A DNA stretch of 64,000 nucleotides, from contig VZRG01000772.1 in assembly GCA_013397435.1 (NCBI GenBank), forward strand, positions 124,001 to 188,000, written 5' to 3'. Both the position numbers and the translations under genes were made by a program. Numbering within the stretch: position 1 is the stretch's first letter; each line of letters starts with the position of its first letter. Shown one piece after another: positions 25,091 through 38,646 of this stretch. This stretch comes from Erythrocercus mccallii. Taxonomy: Eukaryota > Chordata > Aves > Passeriformes > Dicruridae. A model generated the notes under the pieces. It ran no database searches, was not told where the DNA came from, and worked only from the letters and a program-made list of their open reading frames with translations.

Positions 25091-25765
25091 GTTCCCAAAG
25101 AAATCTCTTCACAGAATATACTGCAAACTCAGTAACAACTACTGCCATGATTTCTTGATCAAATAAAACAATCATTAGCAGATGGTGTTTTCTTCTGGGA
25201 TGGCAAGTTATCTCTACAATCAAAGTCATAGTACCATTTCATGCGTGGGCTTGGAGGCAAAGCGAGTATACAGACACTGAAGTTCACAGAATCCTATTCT
25301 TTCTGTGTTTCAATTAGCTAGACTTCAACTGATCTAGACTGGAAATGTACTTAGCCAGACTGTATTTTTAACTTTTTTTTAGTTTCTCTTTAGTAAATCT
25401 AAGCACTGATAGAACCTTTTGGAAATACAGGAACAGCATGATACAGGAAAACAAAAGTATTATTAAGGCAAGAGTGTCCCAAATCAGAGAGTAAACAACT
25501 TCCTCATTGATCAGTATTTGCTATCCAGGGGGTAGAGCAGGTGGAGGAGGGAGAACAAGGAAGAAGGAAGAACTGTGAGCCAGGAGTGTGAAAGGACTTT
25601 TAATTGTCCTGGCCAAATTTTGAAATTAAACTATTTTGATTTCCAAGATCTTCCTGTCACTCTTTTAGACACCAGTCACCTCAGAACAGGGAAGTCATCT
25701 GGTGGCCAGAGGTCTCCTAGCAGCAAGAATGAAAACCTCCTTGGGAGTTTTAATGCCAGGTTTCA
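25091..25765. other. Intergenic, no gene seen
   Basis: No recognisable gene or repeat. Confidence 0.55.
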
Positions 25766-25858
25766 AATCACAGAAACACAGAACAGTTTGGTTAGAAAGG
25801 GACCTTAATGATAATGTGGTTCCAACCTCCCTGTCATGGTCAGGGACACCTTCCACTA
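25766..25858 (-). mobile_element. CR1 LINE 3'-end fragment
   Basis: A short minus-oriented CR1 tail: aatcacagaaacacagaaca, aagggaccttaatgat, ccaacctccctgtcatggtc, agggacaccttccacta. Confidence 0.88.
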
Positions 25859-28800
25859 CATCACTGAGAAAAATCCAGAGGACCAAACTTTAGATTCTTC
25901 CAATATCATGGATTAAGAGGATGGGAAAGCCTGCAGATATTTCCCACCTCATCTCACAACAGATAATGTAGGTGTGAGGTAAATTAGGTGATTCAGAGGA
26001 CAAATAAGCCGAGCAACACATTGGGCGAGTTTGTGTGGTTTCTGTCATCTTTTATGGAATGGTAAATAACATTTGTATTGGCAGGCAAGTCAGGTCAGTG
26101 AGTGATGACATTGACTTCTCAGTTAAATGGAAAAAGATCTTTCCTGTAAAGATATTAAAAGTTCTGTTAAAGGAAAAGACTGGAAACTAAGCGAGGAAGG
26201 ACTGGTGTCATCATGTTACTGATGCTGCTTAGCAGAACAGTTGAACCCCAAAGCAGGGCAGCAGATAAAAACAAAGTGATACTGGAAGACACAGTGCCAT
26301 GTAATATTCTGTAATATTTTGTAATATTCTGTAATATTCTGTGCGGCAGCTATAGGTGCCATCCCAAAATGGAACAGCGAGATTTGGTCCAGAATTCTAG
26401 AAAAATTGGGTGATTTCAGAGTATGCTGTCTAAAGGCCCAAGGATGTGTGCTGCAAACATATTAAATGGTAAAAAAATAATACTTTGCATAGCTGGGTTT
26501 CACAAGAGTTGTTGGAGGCATCTGCTCTCTAATCCATTGGCTTCAGTGATCTGCTGCTCACATAAAAACCAGCAAGCTTGCATGATGGTACTCCTCTAGA
26601 GGTTTACTAAAAATTTGTTGAGTCATTTACAAATTTTTATAGGGTGAGACATAAAAAAACTGTCTCGATTATTAACCTCCAGGTGTGAACTAGCTTGCTT
26701 AAGGATGGTGATTTGTGGGTATCTACAGAGGCAGTGGAAGTTGATCTGAATTTTTTCATAAATGTAGAAGCTTTCAATCTTTTACAGAGAAAAGATGTGA
26801 TCAAGAAAAAATAAAAAAGACAAAGAGAACTCCTACAGCTTAAACAGGCTTTTATGTCTTAAAGAAGGTTCAGAGCTTGGAACTTAAAAAAATTACTGCG
26901 ATGGAAATATGCATCAGAGTGTGTAGGAGGGCAAAATCACACCCAGTTAAAAATTAACAGAAAAATGGACCTGCAAGAGTAGTAATACACCATCACAGAA
27001 AAATGCCACCCCATTGTAAAATGACATTAGAAACAGCAGTTTTGACACATACAATTTATTTTTACATTAGTATGAAAAGGTTTTCATTGAACTGGGAAAA
27101 TACACTCATATGTAAGGACATCATCTATGAAATGTGACTATGGCCTTGTATAAAGTATGATAGTCTTGCAGACTTAAATACCAGTAAAAGAGAATCAGAA
27201 AGTTTTGAGGTATTTTTGTCTTTTTTTAAAAATCAGATCCTTTTTTCAATTCATTCCTGAATTCTTTTGCAGCAGATCAGCCAAATGCTGTCACAAAATT
27301 TGATTGCTTGGATTGCAACAGGTTCTCTAGCATTTGTGGAGAAAGACTATATAAAGTGAGCTCACAGTGTTGGCTTTGCACTTTGATATTACATATTCAT
27401 TTTTTTTCTGCTACAAATCAATTTAGTGAAAACAGAATATCTCATCCACACTTGCACATAACCTCTGCCTCAAATGAAAAAACCCACAAAACCCCCAAAT
27501 CCACAACAAATTTATCACCCTCAGTTGCTGTGTGCTGAAAGGCATATGGGATGGAAGGACTGACTTATCCTTCAAACACAGCAAGGACTGGTAAGAACTC
27601 AGAAAAGAACAAAGATTCTTCCTCAGAGGACGAAATTGATATAAGGGGGCCTGAGCAAAATCACCAATCACTGCTCTCTTATAGTATTCTCTTTGTTCAT
27701 CCTTCCTAAGTCCATAACTTTGCACCTTGCTTTCTTAAAACCTACTTCATTTGAACATATCTTTATTAATAAGAAATTGAATCATCATTTATTATTTCAC
27801 AAATTTGCTATTACAGCCACTGATCTCCTAAACAGTGATTGTAAATTCCGATAAAGCTGTTTCTACGTGGTTATTGGGATTTAAAAGATCTGCCAAAATA
27901 TACCTTTTTCTGAGATACGAGACATACCTTACACTGTAATTATATTTGAATATCATGCAACATAAAGTTATATATTGTATGAAAACAGATACACTGTTTC
28001 TGAAAATGGCTCCTATTCACAAATAGCACTATCAATTTGATGAAACATCTAGGCCTTTACTGGAAAATTCTGTAGTAACAAATTTCTGCAGCCCAACTGC
28101 AGCTGTGCTGCTTTCGCTTCCTATGTATGGACACAGTAGTTTACTTCCATCTCTCTGGAATTTTCTAGTGCTCAGGATTATGTTCAAGCTTTAAATATTC
28201 ATCATTAAGAATGTTTCTAGTCTTTCACATTAAGGAACTGGGGAATACTTCAACATAGCTTCTAAAATCCATGAATTTTAATATTCATATTATCATTTTT
28301 CCTTGAGTAGCTCTTTGGTATCCCCAGTATCTTGTACTATGCTTACTCTAATACCTTGACACGATTCCTTAGAACAATTCAAATTGGCCATGGTCTACTG
28401 TCTTTCTCAAAAGGCCTCTGGATGAGAACACAGATATTAAGATGTACATAAGAAAACAGCAGCAGAAAATAATAATTTTTCCAGGTGTGTGGTGGAGCAG
28501 AGGTGCACATTACATCATGGGAAGGGGATGTGTGTGTGCATGCTCCTGACAGTGGGTGAGGAAGATCATGTCAAACCTTATCAGATTTTTGATGCTTGAC
28601 AAACACCAGCCAAATCCTCCTTGTCACTTAGTCCCATTAGAATTGCCCACTCTAGTGCAGAACTCAACACAGTTAAGTGTCTGCTGCATTAGGACTGTCA
28701 AATGGCTGCATGTCAATATTAAGATAATTGAGAATGCAGTGATTTGTCTTGCCTAAAAATTATGTCTGTTTCTGCCTTTAAAGTCGAGAACCAAGTCATC

Positions 28801-28960
28801 TTCTTAAGTAATTGGTAGACAGCTTGGAAATCAAATTAGTAGAAAAAATGTTTTTATCTTGTTTTAAGGAGGTATCTTGAAGCATTGGGGAGCAGAAAAC
28901 TGATTAACCACAATCTTAAGCAAGTCATGGCTCTGACCTCTCTTTTCTATTTCCTTCTTC
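25859..28960. other. Intergenic, no gene seen
   Basis: AT-rich. Contains four copies of a 10-bp unit at 26301-26342. No gene supported. Confidence 0.55.
26301..26342. repeat. 10-bp tandem repeat, four copies
   Basis: The unit gtaatattct is repeated four times with one substitution in the second copy. Confidence 0.97.
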
Positions 28961-28964
28961 ATTC

Positions 28965-29669
28965 TGTTATAGATATGTGTTAAGAATAATTCATGCTGGA
29001 ACGTATTATACTGTATATAAAGTTAACCCAGTTAAAAGTTTCTCCTGTAAGCCAATTTCCAAACAGCCATCTCGAGGGAAGCCTTGAAACCTGGGAGGGG
29101 GACCCTCATTTACATCCGAAACCTGGATGGGAGAACTGCAGTCTCTTCGGATGGCCGTGGCCAAGGACCTTCTATTCACACTCAATCTCCGCTGCTGATA
29201 ACCGGGAATTTAACAACAGGCCATCGGCTTCTGTCAACAGATGAAGCACCCCTTCAAGGAAATCTTTTCAACAAGGCTACACACCTTTTCAGCCGAACTA
29301 AGAGCCGGACTGGAGACCAATATCGGTCCATCAGGAACCATCTACATCTCTTAAGCAAGACTGAGAAATCTTTTCAGTCGAACCAGACTAATATTGGTCC
29401 ATCAATAATACATCTGCATCATAAGAGAACTTTGTCTTTCTATTGTAAGCCCTAGCCCAGGGCTACCAAAGAGTATAAAAACTGGACTGCAGAAAGGCAA
29501 CTCGCGGACAGAGAGGGATTGGTCAGATAGACGTGTCTCTCTGCTCCACGAGTGCCGGAGTCCTAGGCCCGGCACTTTGCCAGTTTGTTTCGCGGCTTTT
29601 TCAAAAATTATTTTGTAAATAATAAAATTGTTTTATTATATTAATTTGATTGACGTTTCATCTATAACA
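28965..29669 (+). mobile_element. Solo LTR, TGTTATA/TATAACA family (4-bp TSD)
   Basis: It starts TGTTATAGATATG and ends CATCTATAACA, with perfect flanks ATTC (28961-28964 and 29670-29673). TATAAAAA lies near 29474 and AATAAA at 29621-29626, followed by the polyadenylation region. 705 bp, plus orientation. The 123-codon frame in it is not a gene. Confidence 0.94.
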
Positions 29670-29673
29670 ATTC

Positions 29674-30727
29674 CCTAGGCTAAACAGAAAGGTATTTACA
29701 TGCAGCATTATACACTTTAAGGAAAAAAAGGTTGTTTTTTAAGAGTAGTAGAAATAATATGATTGACGTCAGATCATGTCTGGACTTCTGCTCTAAGTCT
29801 GGAAATACTGTTATTGGTTACACTTAGTTACATGTGCTGCTCTGCATTCACTGCAAGTTTAGATCATGAGAATACTACTCAAGTAGGCAAAGACATTTAT
29901 CTAGTGAAAGTAAACTACTGAAGGATTGTTTAATAGATTTTTGCAAAGTGCCTGGATCTTTTATTCAATCAAAATGAACAAGTTCCACTACAATCATAGG
30001 GTAAACATTAATGTAAACGGAGGTGTTTATATTTATTAAAACTGCTCAATACAGGAAGATGATACATGTATTTTTATTAGGAGAACAAATCAAGACATCA
30101 CTCTAAAAATCAGGCTTCGCTGTCTAGTACATACGTATTTTTACATTAAGGTTATGTCACTCCTAAACAAAAATTGAGAGACTGGGCACTGTTCTTTAGC
30201 TTCTGTGTCCTTAAGTGCAACTGCACTTTGCAAAGCCTGTCTGGGTAGCCACCTTGCACAGACAGTGAGTTTATTTGTACAGCACAGTGATCAGGGTCTG
30301 GTCAACACAGAAAACAGAATTGCATAGTGAATGTAGTGAGGTCTGTAGACTTCATATAGGAAACAAAAGAATTAAGCTTTGCTCTTTAAACCCAAATAGG
30401 AAACCACTTAGCTCATTAGTGAAGTCCACTTCAAAAGGTAATGGAAGTAATGCATTTGGATAGATAAGTCAGAAGTGTGATGAATTTTCAGAGCACAGCA
30501 GAAGTCATTAGTTTACATAACCTTACTTTTAAAATAAAATGAAAATGATTGTTTAAATAATAAAGCTCTGACATTTAGGAACAAAAATCAGTAATATATT
30601 ATCATACAAGAGTTTGAATCAAATTTTATTCTCACACAGGGAAGCAGGAAGTGCATTACACTAGTAATGCTCAACAGTTCTTTAGTTACTTTTTAAGAAG
30701 CAAAATTTTTCAACTTTTGTCTTAATA
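29674..30727. other. Intergenic, no gene seen
   Basis: AT-rich, nothing recognised. Confidence 0.55.
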
Positions 30728-30732
30728 CACCA

Positions 30733-32256
30733 TGTTATAAATGAATTCACCAATTCAGTTATTAATAATAATAATAAATTTATTAATTACAAAATGGACA
30801 AAAAAAAAAAGTCGCAAGCCAAAAGCCCAAAGTGCCGGACCTAGGACCCTGGCACTGGTGGAACAGAGTGACACAGTCTATCTGAGCAATCCCTCTTTGT
30901 CCACGAATTGTCTCTCTGTGGTCTGAGTTTTTATACGGTTTTTGTAGCCCCTGGCTCGGGCTTACTGTTATAAATGAAAAAATCGCCAATTTGATTTTTA
31001 ATAAAGAAGAATAAATTTATTGATTACAATATGGATAAAATTTGGAAATATGAAAAGCAAGCCACGATCCAAAGTCCAAAGTGCCGACCTAGGAAACCGG
31101 CACGTGGTGGAGCAGCGTAACAGCGTCCAAATGGACTCTCCTGCCCGCTCCACGAATTGTGTTCTGTGCTTCGGGTTTTTATACTGTCTTTAGTAGCCTC
31201 TGGCGAGGGTGCACAAAGGTAGAATACAGTTTCTTTTGATAGGTAAAAGCTTTCCCGGAATGAAACAATGTAGTTTCTGCCATAGCTGGGTGTCTCCTGG
31301 GTTTGGAATAAAGGGAGTTTTGTCTTTTCAATTTGGCTGAGAAGAACCATGCCTCTGTTAAACAAAAGGATTGATGGTCGTCGTTGGCTGATGATGATCC
31401 AGCCTATTTTCATTAAGTGTCCAGTTTATCTGAAAGGGCTGTTCCGGGAAGAATCGTTCTGGTTTCTTTATAAGAAATTCACACCTCTCTTGCATGAATG
31501 GTGTGGCCGTTGCTATGTGGGAGGACAATAGCCTGTCTCTTATCTCTGGAATGTAGGTGTGATCTCCGCCCTGGAACAGCAGTGTCTTGTTCGTTGGTAA
31601 CTTTCTTGGAGGAATCTTGTTTTATAAAAAGACTATTTCTAATTTATAACAATATATTCTTATAAAATATTCCAGCAGGAATTATCCCTTAGATTCATCT
31701 ATAACACTTACAATGGAAGAATACGGTTTTTGTGACAGGAAAAAGGCTTCTCTGATTAAACAATGTAGTGTTTGGTTCAGCTGGGTAGGTTCCTCGATCT
31801 GGCTGAAACGGCAGTATCAGTCTTGCTTCTTCCCAGTTTGACTGAAAGAACCTCTGCTTCAGTTTGATGAGGGAGTAATGAGTCTTGATGTCTGGTGCTT
31901 GTCTCTGGAGCTATTTTTGAAACTGTTGGGAAAGATGTATAGTCCTGCTTGAATGGAGTCATTTGGGGAGCGGTGTTTCGGCTGCTTGACGAGGTCAAAT
32001 AGCTTCTTACACTTCCTTTTTGTTATCAATTGTGGCAAGGTGGAATGAACGGTGAGTCCGTTGCTGTTTTGGGAAACCATTTCTTCCCCACCTATTCCTG
32101 GAATGTGATGAAGGTTCACCCTCTGGACCACGGTTTCTCAAACTGTGGTTTGTCTGAGAAACTTGCTTACATAAAAAAACATTTCCTGAATCATAACAAT
32201 GCATATTTACAAAATATTATTCTTGCACGAATTATCCCTTATGTTCATCTATAACA
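30733..32256 (-). mobile_element. Older solo LTR of the TGTTATA/TATAACA family, split by a younger copy
   Basis: The outer LTR runs 30733-30965 and 31712-32256. Its left end is TGTTATAAATG and its right end CATCTATAACA. Flanks CACCA (30728-30732) and CATCA (32257-32261) form a 5-bp duplication with one change. Minus-strand TATAAAAA (30928-30935) and AATAAA (30779-30784) give the orientation. About 780 bp once the insert is discounted. Confidence 0.9.
30966..31706 (-). mobile_element. Younger solo LTR nested in a related LTR (5-bp TSD)
   Basis: It starts TGTTATAAATG and ends CATCTATAACA, with perfect flanks CTTAC (30961-30965 and 31707-31711). Minus-strand TATAAAAA lies at 31176-31183 and AATAAA at 31016-31021. 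741 bp. The outer copy continues on both sides with recognisably homologous sequence. Confidence 0.94.
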
Positions 32257-32261
32257 CATCA

Positions 32262-35200
32262 AGTATAAAGAAGATTTTTTTTCCAACTCATGTCTCCAAG
32301 CATTAAGTTACAGGCATGTAAAAACACCAGATATATGAAAAATATTTTTTTACTTCTCTCATATGAGACTGAAATTCATTCTTCTAACTTAAGGCCAAAG
32401 CAAATGCATCCTGGAAATCACAAAGTAAGTTCAGACAAATGGTCATTTAAGAAACTAAATTAAACTATATTTAAGAAAGCCGAAATAGATATGTGCATAC
32501 TTTAATTACAGAATCAGGTAAGAACAGTGTCATGCTGTCTGTATGGATTTACACAAAACTAATGCTGTTACATTGGTGTGTAGGTATTTAAATAACACGC
32601 CTATTGTATTTCCAAAGAGATTTCATATTGCATTCTCACCTTTTTTGCATCTGACATGAGTTTCTATGCTCTAGGCTTACATTTTTAATTTATTTTTTCT
32701 CTTTTCTTTAAATTTCAAGATACTTTTTAACTGCAATGAGGATATGGCTCAGTGCACTTCAGTTAGCTATCCAGTTTGAACAAATGAAACGCTAAGCCTA
32801 GCACAAGAATATTAAATTTCATTTAAACTTTCTGGGTACTAGACTGAAATGGAAAGAATAATAGCTTGTAAGCTTCAGCAACTGGTGTAACCAGGGAAAA
32901 TGCTAAGCCAGAGCTCAGCTAATTAACAGCTAACAGCCCACAAAATGGAAAAATACAACAAAACTGGAGTTTCCCTTAAACAACATGAATAAAACCAGAA
33001 TATTCAAGTGCTTAGAAAACTGCTGAAGCTGTGTCTGGTGTAGGCTGCCTTCAGTTAAAACTGAATGGAAATGATTCTTAATTAAATATGAGCACCACCA
33101 GACCCTTTCAACCTATTTTCTGCTGTGTAATAATAGCTTTTCATTTCAAACTTGTTTAGTTTGAATGATCTTGTCACACCTGCTGGAAGTAACTCAAACA
33201 CTTTCAGCACTAGTTGGAAGAAGCCTACAAAAATTCTTCTTCTTACATTTTTCTAGAGATGAAAAAAAATTCATTGTGGTTAAGCCTCTGAAGGGATTTG
33301 AACTTTTGAATTAGTTTTGTCTGACTAGAGAGCATCTATAATCTTTTAGCAGAATGAAATTTGGTCAAAATTTTATTACACCATAACTTTCCACTGCTGT
33401 AACTCTATGTGGAAACTATTTTTTAGAAAAGTACTCACCGAATTGTAACTGAACTGGCCACATTCTCTGATTAGAAGAGAGTTGTTAAAGCTGAAGTAAA
33501 TGTTAGCTAAGTGCTCTAATCAATCTAAGTTTCTCTTAATCACAATGCCCGCTACTCACTCTACCTCTAACGCAATGTTTTGGTCAACAAAATGTTTACT
33601 GCTCTTGCTTTCAGTGTAAGTGCATGTAGGCCAGATGTATTCTTTATTTCTTCATTCTTCTTCCATTTCAAACTCATAGCTATGCAGCTCGAATTTTCTA
33701 GCAAAATGGCTTAAACAGAAATCTTAGGGATAAACATAAGAGAAGTGAAAAATTGATAGACTGAGAAGAATATGTACTACTTTCTAATGAATTTCAGATT
33801 ATATTAAATGTACCATATCTTACCATAAAAGGCTATATATATATATGAAAAGATAAAATTAGAGCCTTCAGTTAAGAAAGTCTGAGTAGTTTACTGACAC
33901 TATAAAACTACTTGTGCTGTACAAGTCTGCTGAACAGAAAACACACATTAAAATTGAATATAAATTTTGAGGATTTGATTCTAATTTTATGTCGAGCATG
34001 TCTGAAGATGGTTAAGGACAAATTTCACTATGTCCCTGTAGACATAAAGTTAATTGATGGTGTGACTGCAGCTAAGCTGTGAGCAAAAATCTACTCTATT
34101 AAGCAACTTAAATCAAGAAAACAAATACAAGTTTGTGCTGAGCTTAAAAACAGAGGTCCTCCATTGCCCATGTATCTTCACTGGATTCCAGAGACTTGCT
34201 TGAGATTTCAAATCAGAAATATGACTGTATCGAACTTCCGAATGTCCAATTTTCTTGTGGCACTTTGTGTCTTCATGCCTGTTTTTTATATAATCTCACT
34301 AAATTTCCTTAAAGTTAGAAGTCCATCTCTGGACAGAGAGGAAGAAAGAATAGAGCAGTTACTCTAATGTGTGCTTCAGAATTTCAGGGAAGGAAAGAAG
34401 TAACTCACAAGAGAACAGTGCAAGTTACAGACCCTTTCCTGGCTGCATAAATCTGACACATGTAACAGCTGAGTGCCGGTACCTGACCAAGTTCTGTGCT
34501 GCTGCCCATGGTCTTAAAAAATTCTACTTAAATTACCATTATCTCTGCAAGAGATTCCTTCAGCCTCTGACGTCAGGAGTTCCTCACAACCACAGGAAAC
34601 AACCCTGTTTTCGTAACTATGACAGGGAACATTAGCTGTTTTTCCCAGCGGACTGCTCATAGGTTAGCAATGTCACAATGTCACAGAGGAATCACTTGCA
34701 GAAGAATTCTCTGGTGTTCTATGGACTGCTCTATAGAGCCCAAAGGAAGATGACTAACCTTGGCAGGATTAAGTAATGACATGGCTTTCCAGAAAAGGCT
34801 GCAGGTGGGATACATCATCTTCAGCATCAGCTCTCAGCTGGGAAATAACAGGCACCAAGTAAATGGACAATTAGCATTTTTTTTTCTGCCACATGCAGAC
34901 ATTACCACTAGTCTACATTCTGTTCCAAAATTTGGGATGTAAAGTCACTTTTTTCTGAATTGCTTTTGTAGTATTGTCTTATTTTTAGCTTCTGTTGGTT
35001 TAATGTGTAGCAACAACCAAAACCAAACCAGCTGTTTCCTTTTTATTTATTTAGCAAATTAGGGTATTGATTTTGTATCAAATTAATTTCTTACGAAGAC
35101 TCCTGTTCCAAGTTCTTAAAAACCATTTCTGCTTGTTTGTGTCTCCTGATAAGATCAAAGCACAGCTGACTAATATTGTCCTGAAACACTTATAGTAACT

Positions 35201-37608
35201 TCAGCTTTTATCTGTCTCATGAAGCAGGTGACTGATGGCCCATGATTTGTTACTCTGCTCCATGACGTGTTTCAACAGTTCCCTTAGAAGGTGGTAATGG
35301 CGGCAAACAAATTTTTAATTTTGATGTGTGCTGCAAGCTCAAACATCTGACTTTGTAGCGTGTAAATGAAATGACCACAGGCTAACTTTCAGCAATGTCT
35401 GGCCCTTGATATAAAACTCAAACACAAGAAACACATTAGCATCTTCAAAAATTAAGAAGCCAGGGTTCAAAGCTGGAGACTTTGTTAGAAAATGGGCCAT
35501 TCAGTTTAAACATTTAGTGTGACCTTAACTCTTTTAGGCAAATTACATTTCAGCTGATGTGATGTGTAAGAGTGCAATTCAGTAAGATGGGCTTTGTCTT
35601 AGAAAAACAGTATACTAACTTGAAAATTATCAAGAATCTAGTAACTATACTAAAGACAATGCAAGAAATGTCCCATTTTTTCTCCTGCAAAACAGGGATC
35701 AAGCATTTGATTCCTCTGATGAAGCCAACTGAAAATTTATTAATTTAATTTCAAAGAGCTTCAAATCAATCCAAACCATTTCTATTCCCCAAGAGCACAA
35801 AATTTCTGACTGGAACACAGCTGATTTTCAATAGAAAGGCACACACATTAATTCAACCAAAAGTATGCAAGACAGAATATCTTTCAATGTTCAGTTCTAA
35901 GACACCATAATCTTGAAAACTTTCCTTTTGCTGGTCTTAAAAACCCTGTTTTTCTTACTATTAGACCAGAATGTACCTGACTTTGGAAAAAGTTTTAAAT
36001 TTAAATGTCTGTAGTGGTACAAACATTGAAGAAAAAAAGGGGGAGCAAGTAGATTTGCATAACTAGTAAGATGTATCAGCTTACTCCAGCTGTAATTTCT
36101 TCCAGCTGTAAAACATTTCTTTTGGGTTTTCTTTGTTTTAGTTTAGTTAGTTTTGTTTACTCTGTTGTGTTGTTTTGGGCTTTTTTTAATCAAAACTTTA
36201 CTCCTTTGTTAGACAGAAAGTAATTTATTGCCTGAAAGCTTTCACAGTGATTTGTATTTCACAAGATGAATAGGCAGTTTCATAAAGAAAAACAAGTTGT
36301 GGAAAAAAACTAAAAGCAGTAATTTTTGTTCTGGAAACAAATGACAGCACTCCCTAAGTGCCTTATGATGTAAATGTGCTTCCTTCAGGATACTCTGGCA
36401 AGAACTCCGGATGCAATCCTTGGGCTCAACTTGTGCTTCTATCCCCATTTGTGTGCAGCACTTAGGTCTGTCTGCAGAGGAACACAGGGTCTTCTGGCAA
36501 CTGTTAATTACACAGACGTGAGCATAACATCTTCCTTGCGGCTGCTGAACCCATGGCAGCAGAAGATATTACATTCAGAGTTATTTATGAATACAGACTC
36601 TGCCTCCAAAGCTCAACAGAGAAAACGGCGACTTGAACCATTCTCTCCATGTCCCGTGACACTGAAGAATTTTAAGCTTGTGAGCTTTGTTTATGCAGGA
36701 AAAAGACTCATGTAACAGACGCCTGAACCTTCTTGCCTCTCATTACAGGACTTAAAAGCCTGCACTTTGAAAATGCTTAATTTTAATCAACAATATGCAG
36801 CATAACGTGGCTTAACTATGATAAAAGGCTGAGCTAGTAAAAGAGCTGCCTGATTAAATGTGAAGCAGAACAGTCTTAAATATTATGAATTATGTTCAAC
36901 TGTTCTAACGAAAGCTAGAGAGAAAAAACTGGTGGCTTTGGGTTTTATATCTTTCCCTCTAGGATCTTCAAGTTCATACAAAATAAAACATCCTTGTTCA
37001 TTTAACCACAGTATTGCATAGTGCTAGAACATTTGTTCTATGGTTTGAGCAGTTAAACAGTCTAGAATTACATCTGCAGATGACTGCTTGTGCGATGTCC
37101 CCATCTTAAACAGTTCTGGTCAATCAAACACTGCCTTCTTTGACAAAAGTTTAACAAGTGTTACTGGCATCTAGTTCTTTCGAGGATGATAAAAATAAAC
37201 ATCTAGCTCAACATATTTTTAAAAATGGGAAATAAGGAGTGCTCTAGACTTTTAAAAATCTCTTAAATACTTAGTGTGATTTTCATTTATCCCCAGACTT
37301 CCACAAGAACTTTTCTTTTATCCTCGGTCTTTCACAAGAGCTTTTTTTCCCCCTATTTTTTCTCTTTTCTTTGGTTTTGTTTTAGTATAACCGATTGCTG
37401 TGTTACAATGAACTTGTTAGAAGTTGCTATTAGACAAGTTAGCAACAAAAAATTGAAAATGAGATTGTATCTCAAATACTTGTAACATTTACTTACCATC
37501 ACAATAAGAAAGTATCTCAGTAATGTGCAATATTAGGCTACAACTACTTGAGCAATCTGAAGGAAGTCCTATTTTTTAACTCTGCAGGGAAGCTTGAAAG
37601 CGGCTGAA
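32262..37608. other. Intergenic, downstream of OSTF1, no gene seen
   Basis: Unique-looking AT-rich sequence with no CR1 or LTR recognised. Several stretches (for example 32880-33120) are rich in ATTA/TTAATTAA words and may hold conserved non-coding elements. The 113-codon frame at 36374-36715 has no recognisable domain. Confidence 0.55.
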
Positions 37609-37631
37609 TTTATTTTCCATGTTTCTTTAAT
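37609..37631 (-). terminator. Candidate poly(A) signals of OSTF1
   Basis: Two hexamers on the minus strand, ATTAAA (37626-37631) then AATAAA (37609-37614), are the first after the OSTF1 stop codon. Assignment is by position only. Confidence 0.45.
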
Positions 37632-38587
37632 TCAGAGGATGCAGCAATACATTTTAAAAATGGTTATTCAGCTTCAAGTATCTCTTCAAAAGATAACTTG
37701 GTATATTTGATGCACATCTTCCCTCATTACTTCAAACACAGCTAAACTTTGAGGTAATTTAGGACAAGACATAAGAGCACTTGCAAAAAATAAAAACAAG
37801 AGATCAGTATTAAAAATTTTAGGCAGGATAAATAGAAAAATATTCTGTCTTCCTTTCACTAAAAATAGTTTCAGCATAATACACTTCAAAAAGCAAAATA
37901 ATCAAGCCACAAAGTCCAAGCAAATTTCTAAAGCAAACCTGACTTAAACAAGCACTTCACCTGAGTTAATATTTCAGGGATTGGGCCCACAGCAATGGAG
38001 AAAAAAAGCATTCCTGAGGCAGATTATCTCAGGTCATTTTGCAACTCACTTATGAGGGATAGAGGGAAGAAGGGAAAAAAATTCACCAAAATTAAAAATC
38101 CAACCTTGTAATGCTGTCTCCCATGAGGGCAAACAGTGGCCCTGCTCTACAGTAGCATCTCCATTTATGCCTGCCAGCGAGTACTGACTGTCAGTATTAG
38201 CTGCAAGAAGGAACGTACACCCAGGGAGATTTGTGGAAATGTTAGCAGTGGTGTCCTGCTGTCCCATAAACAGCTTTCAGTATTCCAGAGACACAAGGCA
38301 CTTACTGGTAAGGCCTGAGATGAAACCTGTGAGTTTAGAAGATGGTCCTCTGCCCATTCAGTGACAAAGGTGTGCCACACTTTCTCTGTGATAATGCCAA
38401 AAAGGAACTCTGATTTAAAATATGACATCTTCTGGCTACATGAAGATTATTTCTTTGTAAAGCATGATTTCACTCTCTCATTTATATGCTATACTGTGAT
38501 ACTCAGATATTTTTACAGTTGTAAAGATATGTTTTGAAAACGACATAGACAATGCAAGTTATAGTTTTTCCTACTGAGTTAAAAAAA
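37609..38587 (-). other. OSTF1: OSTF1 3' UTR (inferred extent)
   Basis: No AATAAA occurs on the minus strand between the stop codon and 37632. The first candidates are ATTAAA at 37626-37631 and AATAAA at 37609-37614. The 3' UTR is therefore probably about 0.95-1.0 kb. The cleavage site is not visible. Confidence 0.5.
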
Positions 38588-38646
38588 CTAATCGGAGTCT
38601 TCATCATCAAGGTATTCCTCTGCATTACTCAATGTTCGGACTGTAC
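38588..38646 (-). CDS. OSTF1: OSTF1 coding exon 10 (terminal)
   Basis: This 59-nt coding part encodes residues 196-214, the acidic tail TVRTLSNAEEYLDDEDSD, and ends in TAG at 38588-38590. Acceptor TTCCAG|GTACAG. The extreme C-terminus is nearly invariant in vertebrates. Confidence 0.96.

Noticed and set aside
26301..26342. Short regular repeats considered as a CRISPR-like array
   Set aside because: The units are adjacent with no spacers, and the window is a vertebrate genome; it is a minisatellite.
29084..29455. 123-codon plus-strand frame
   Set aside because: Entirely inside the solo LTR at 28965-29669, upstream of its TATA box; LTR U3 sequence.
36374..36715. 113-codon frame in unique sequence
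   Set aside because: No recognisable domain, no clear splice or promoter context, and length compatible with chance. Kept only as a note.
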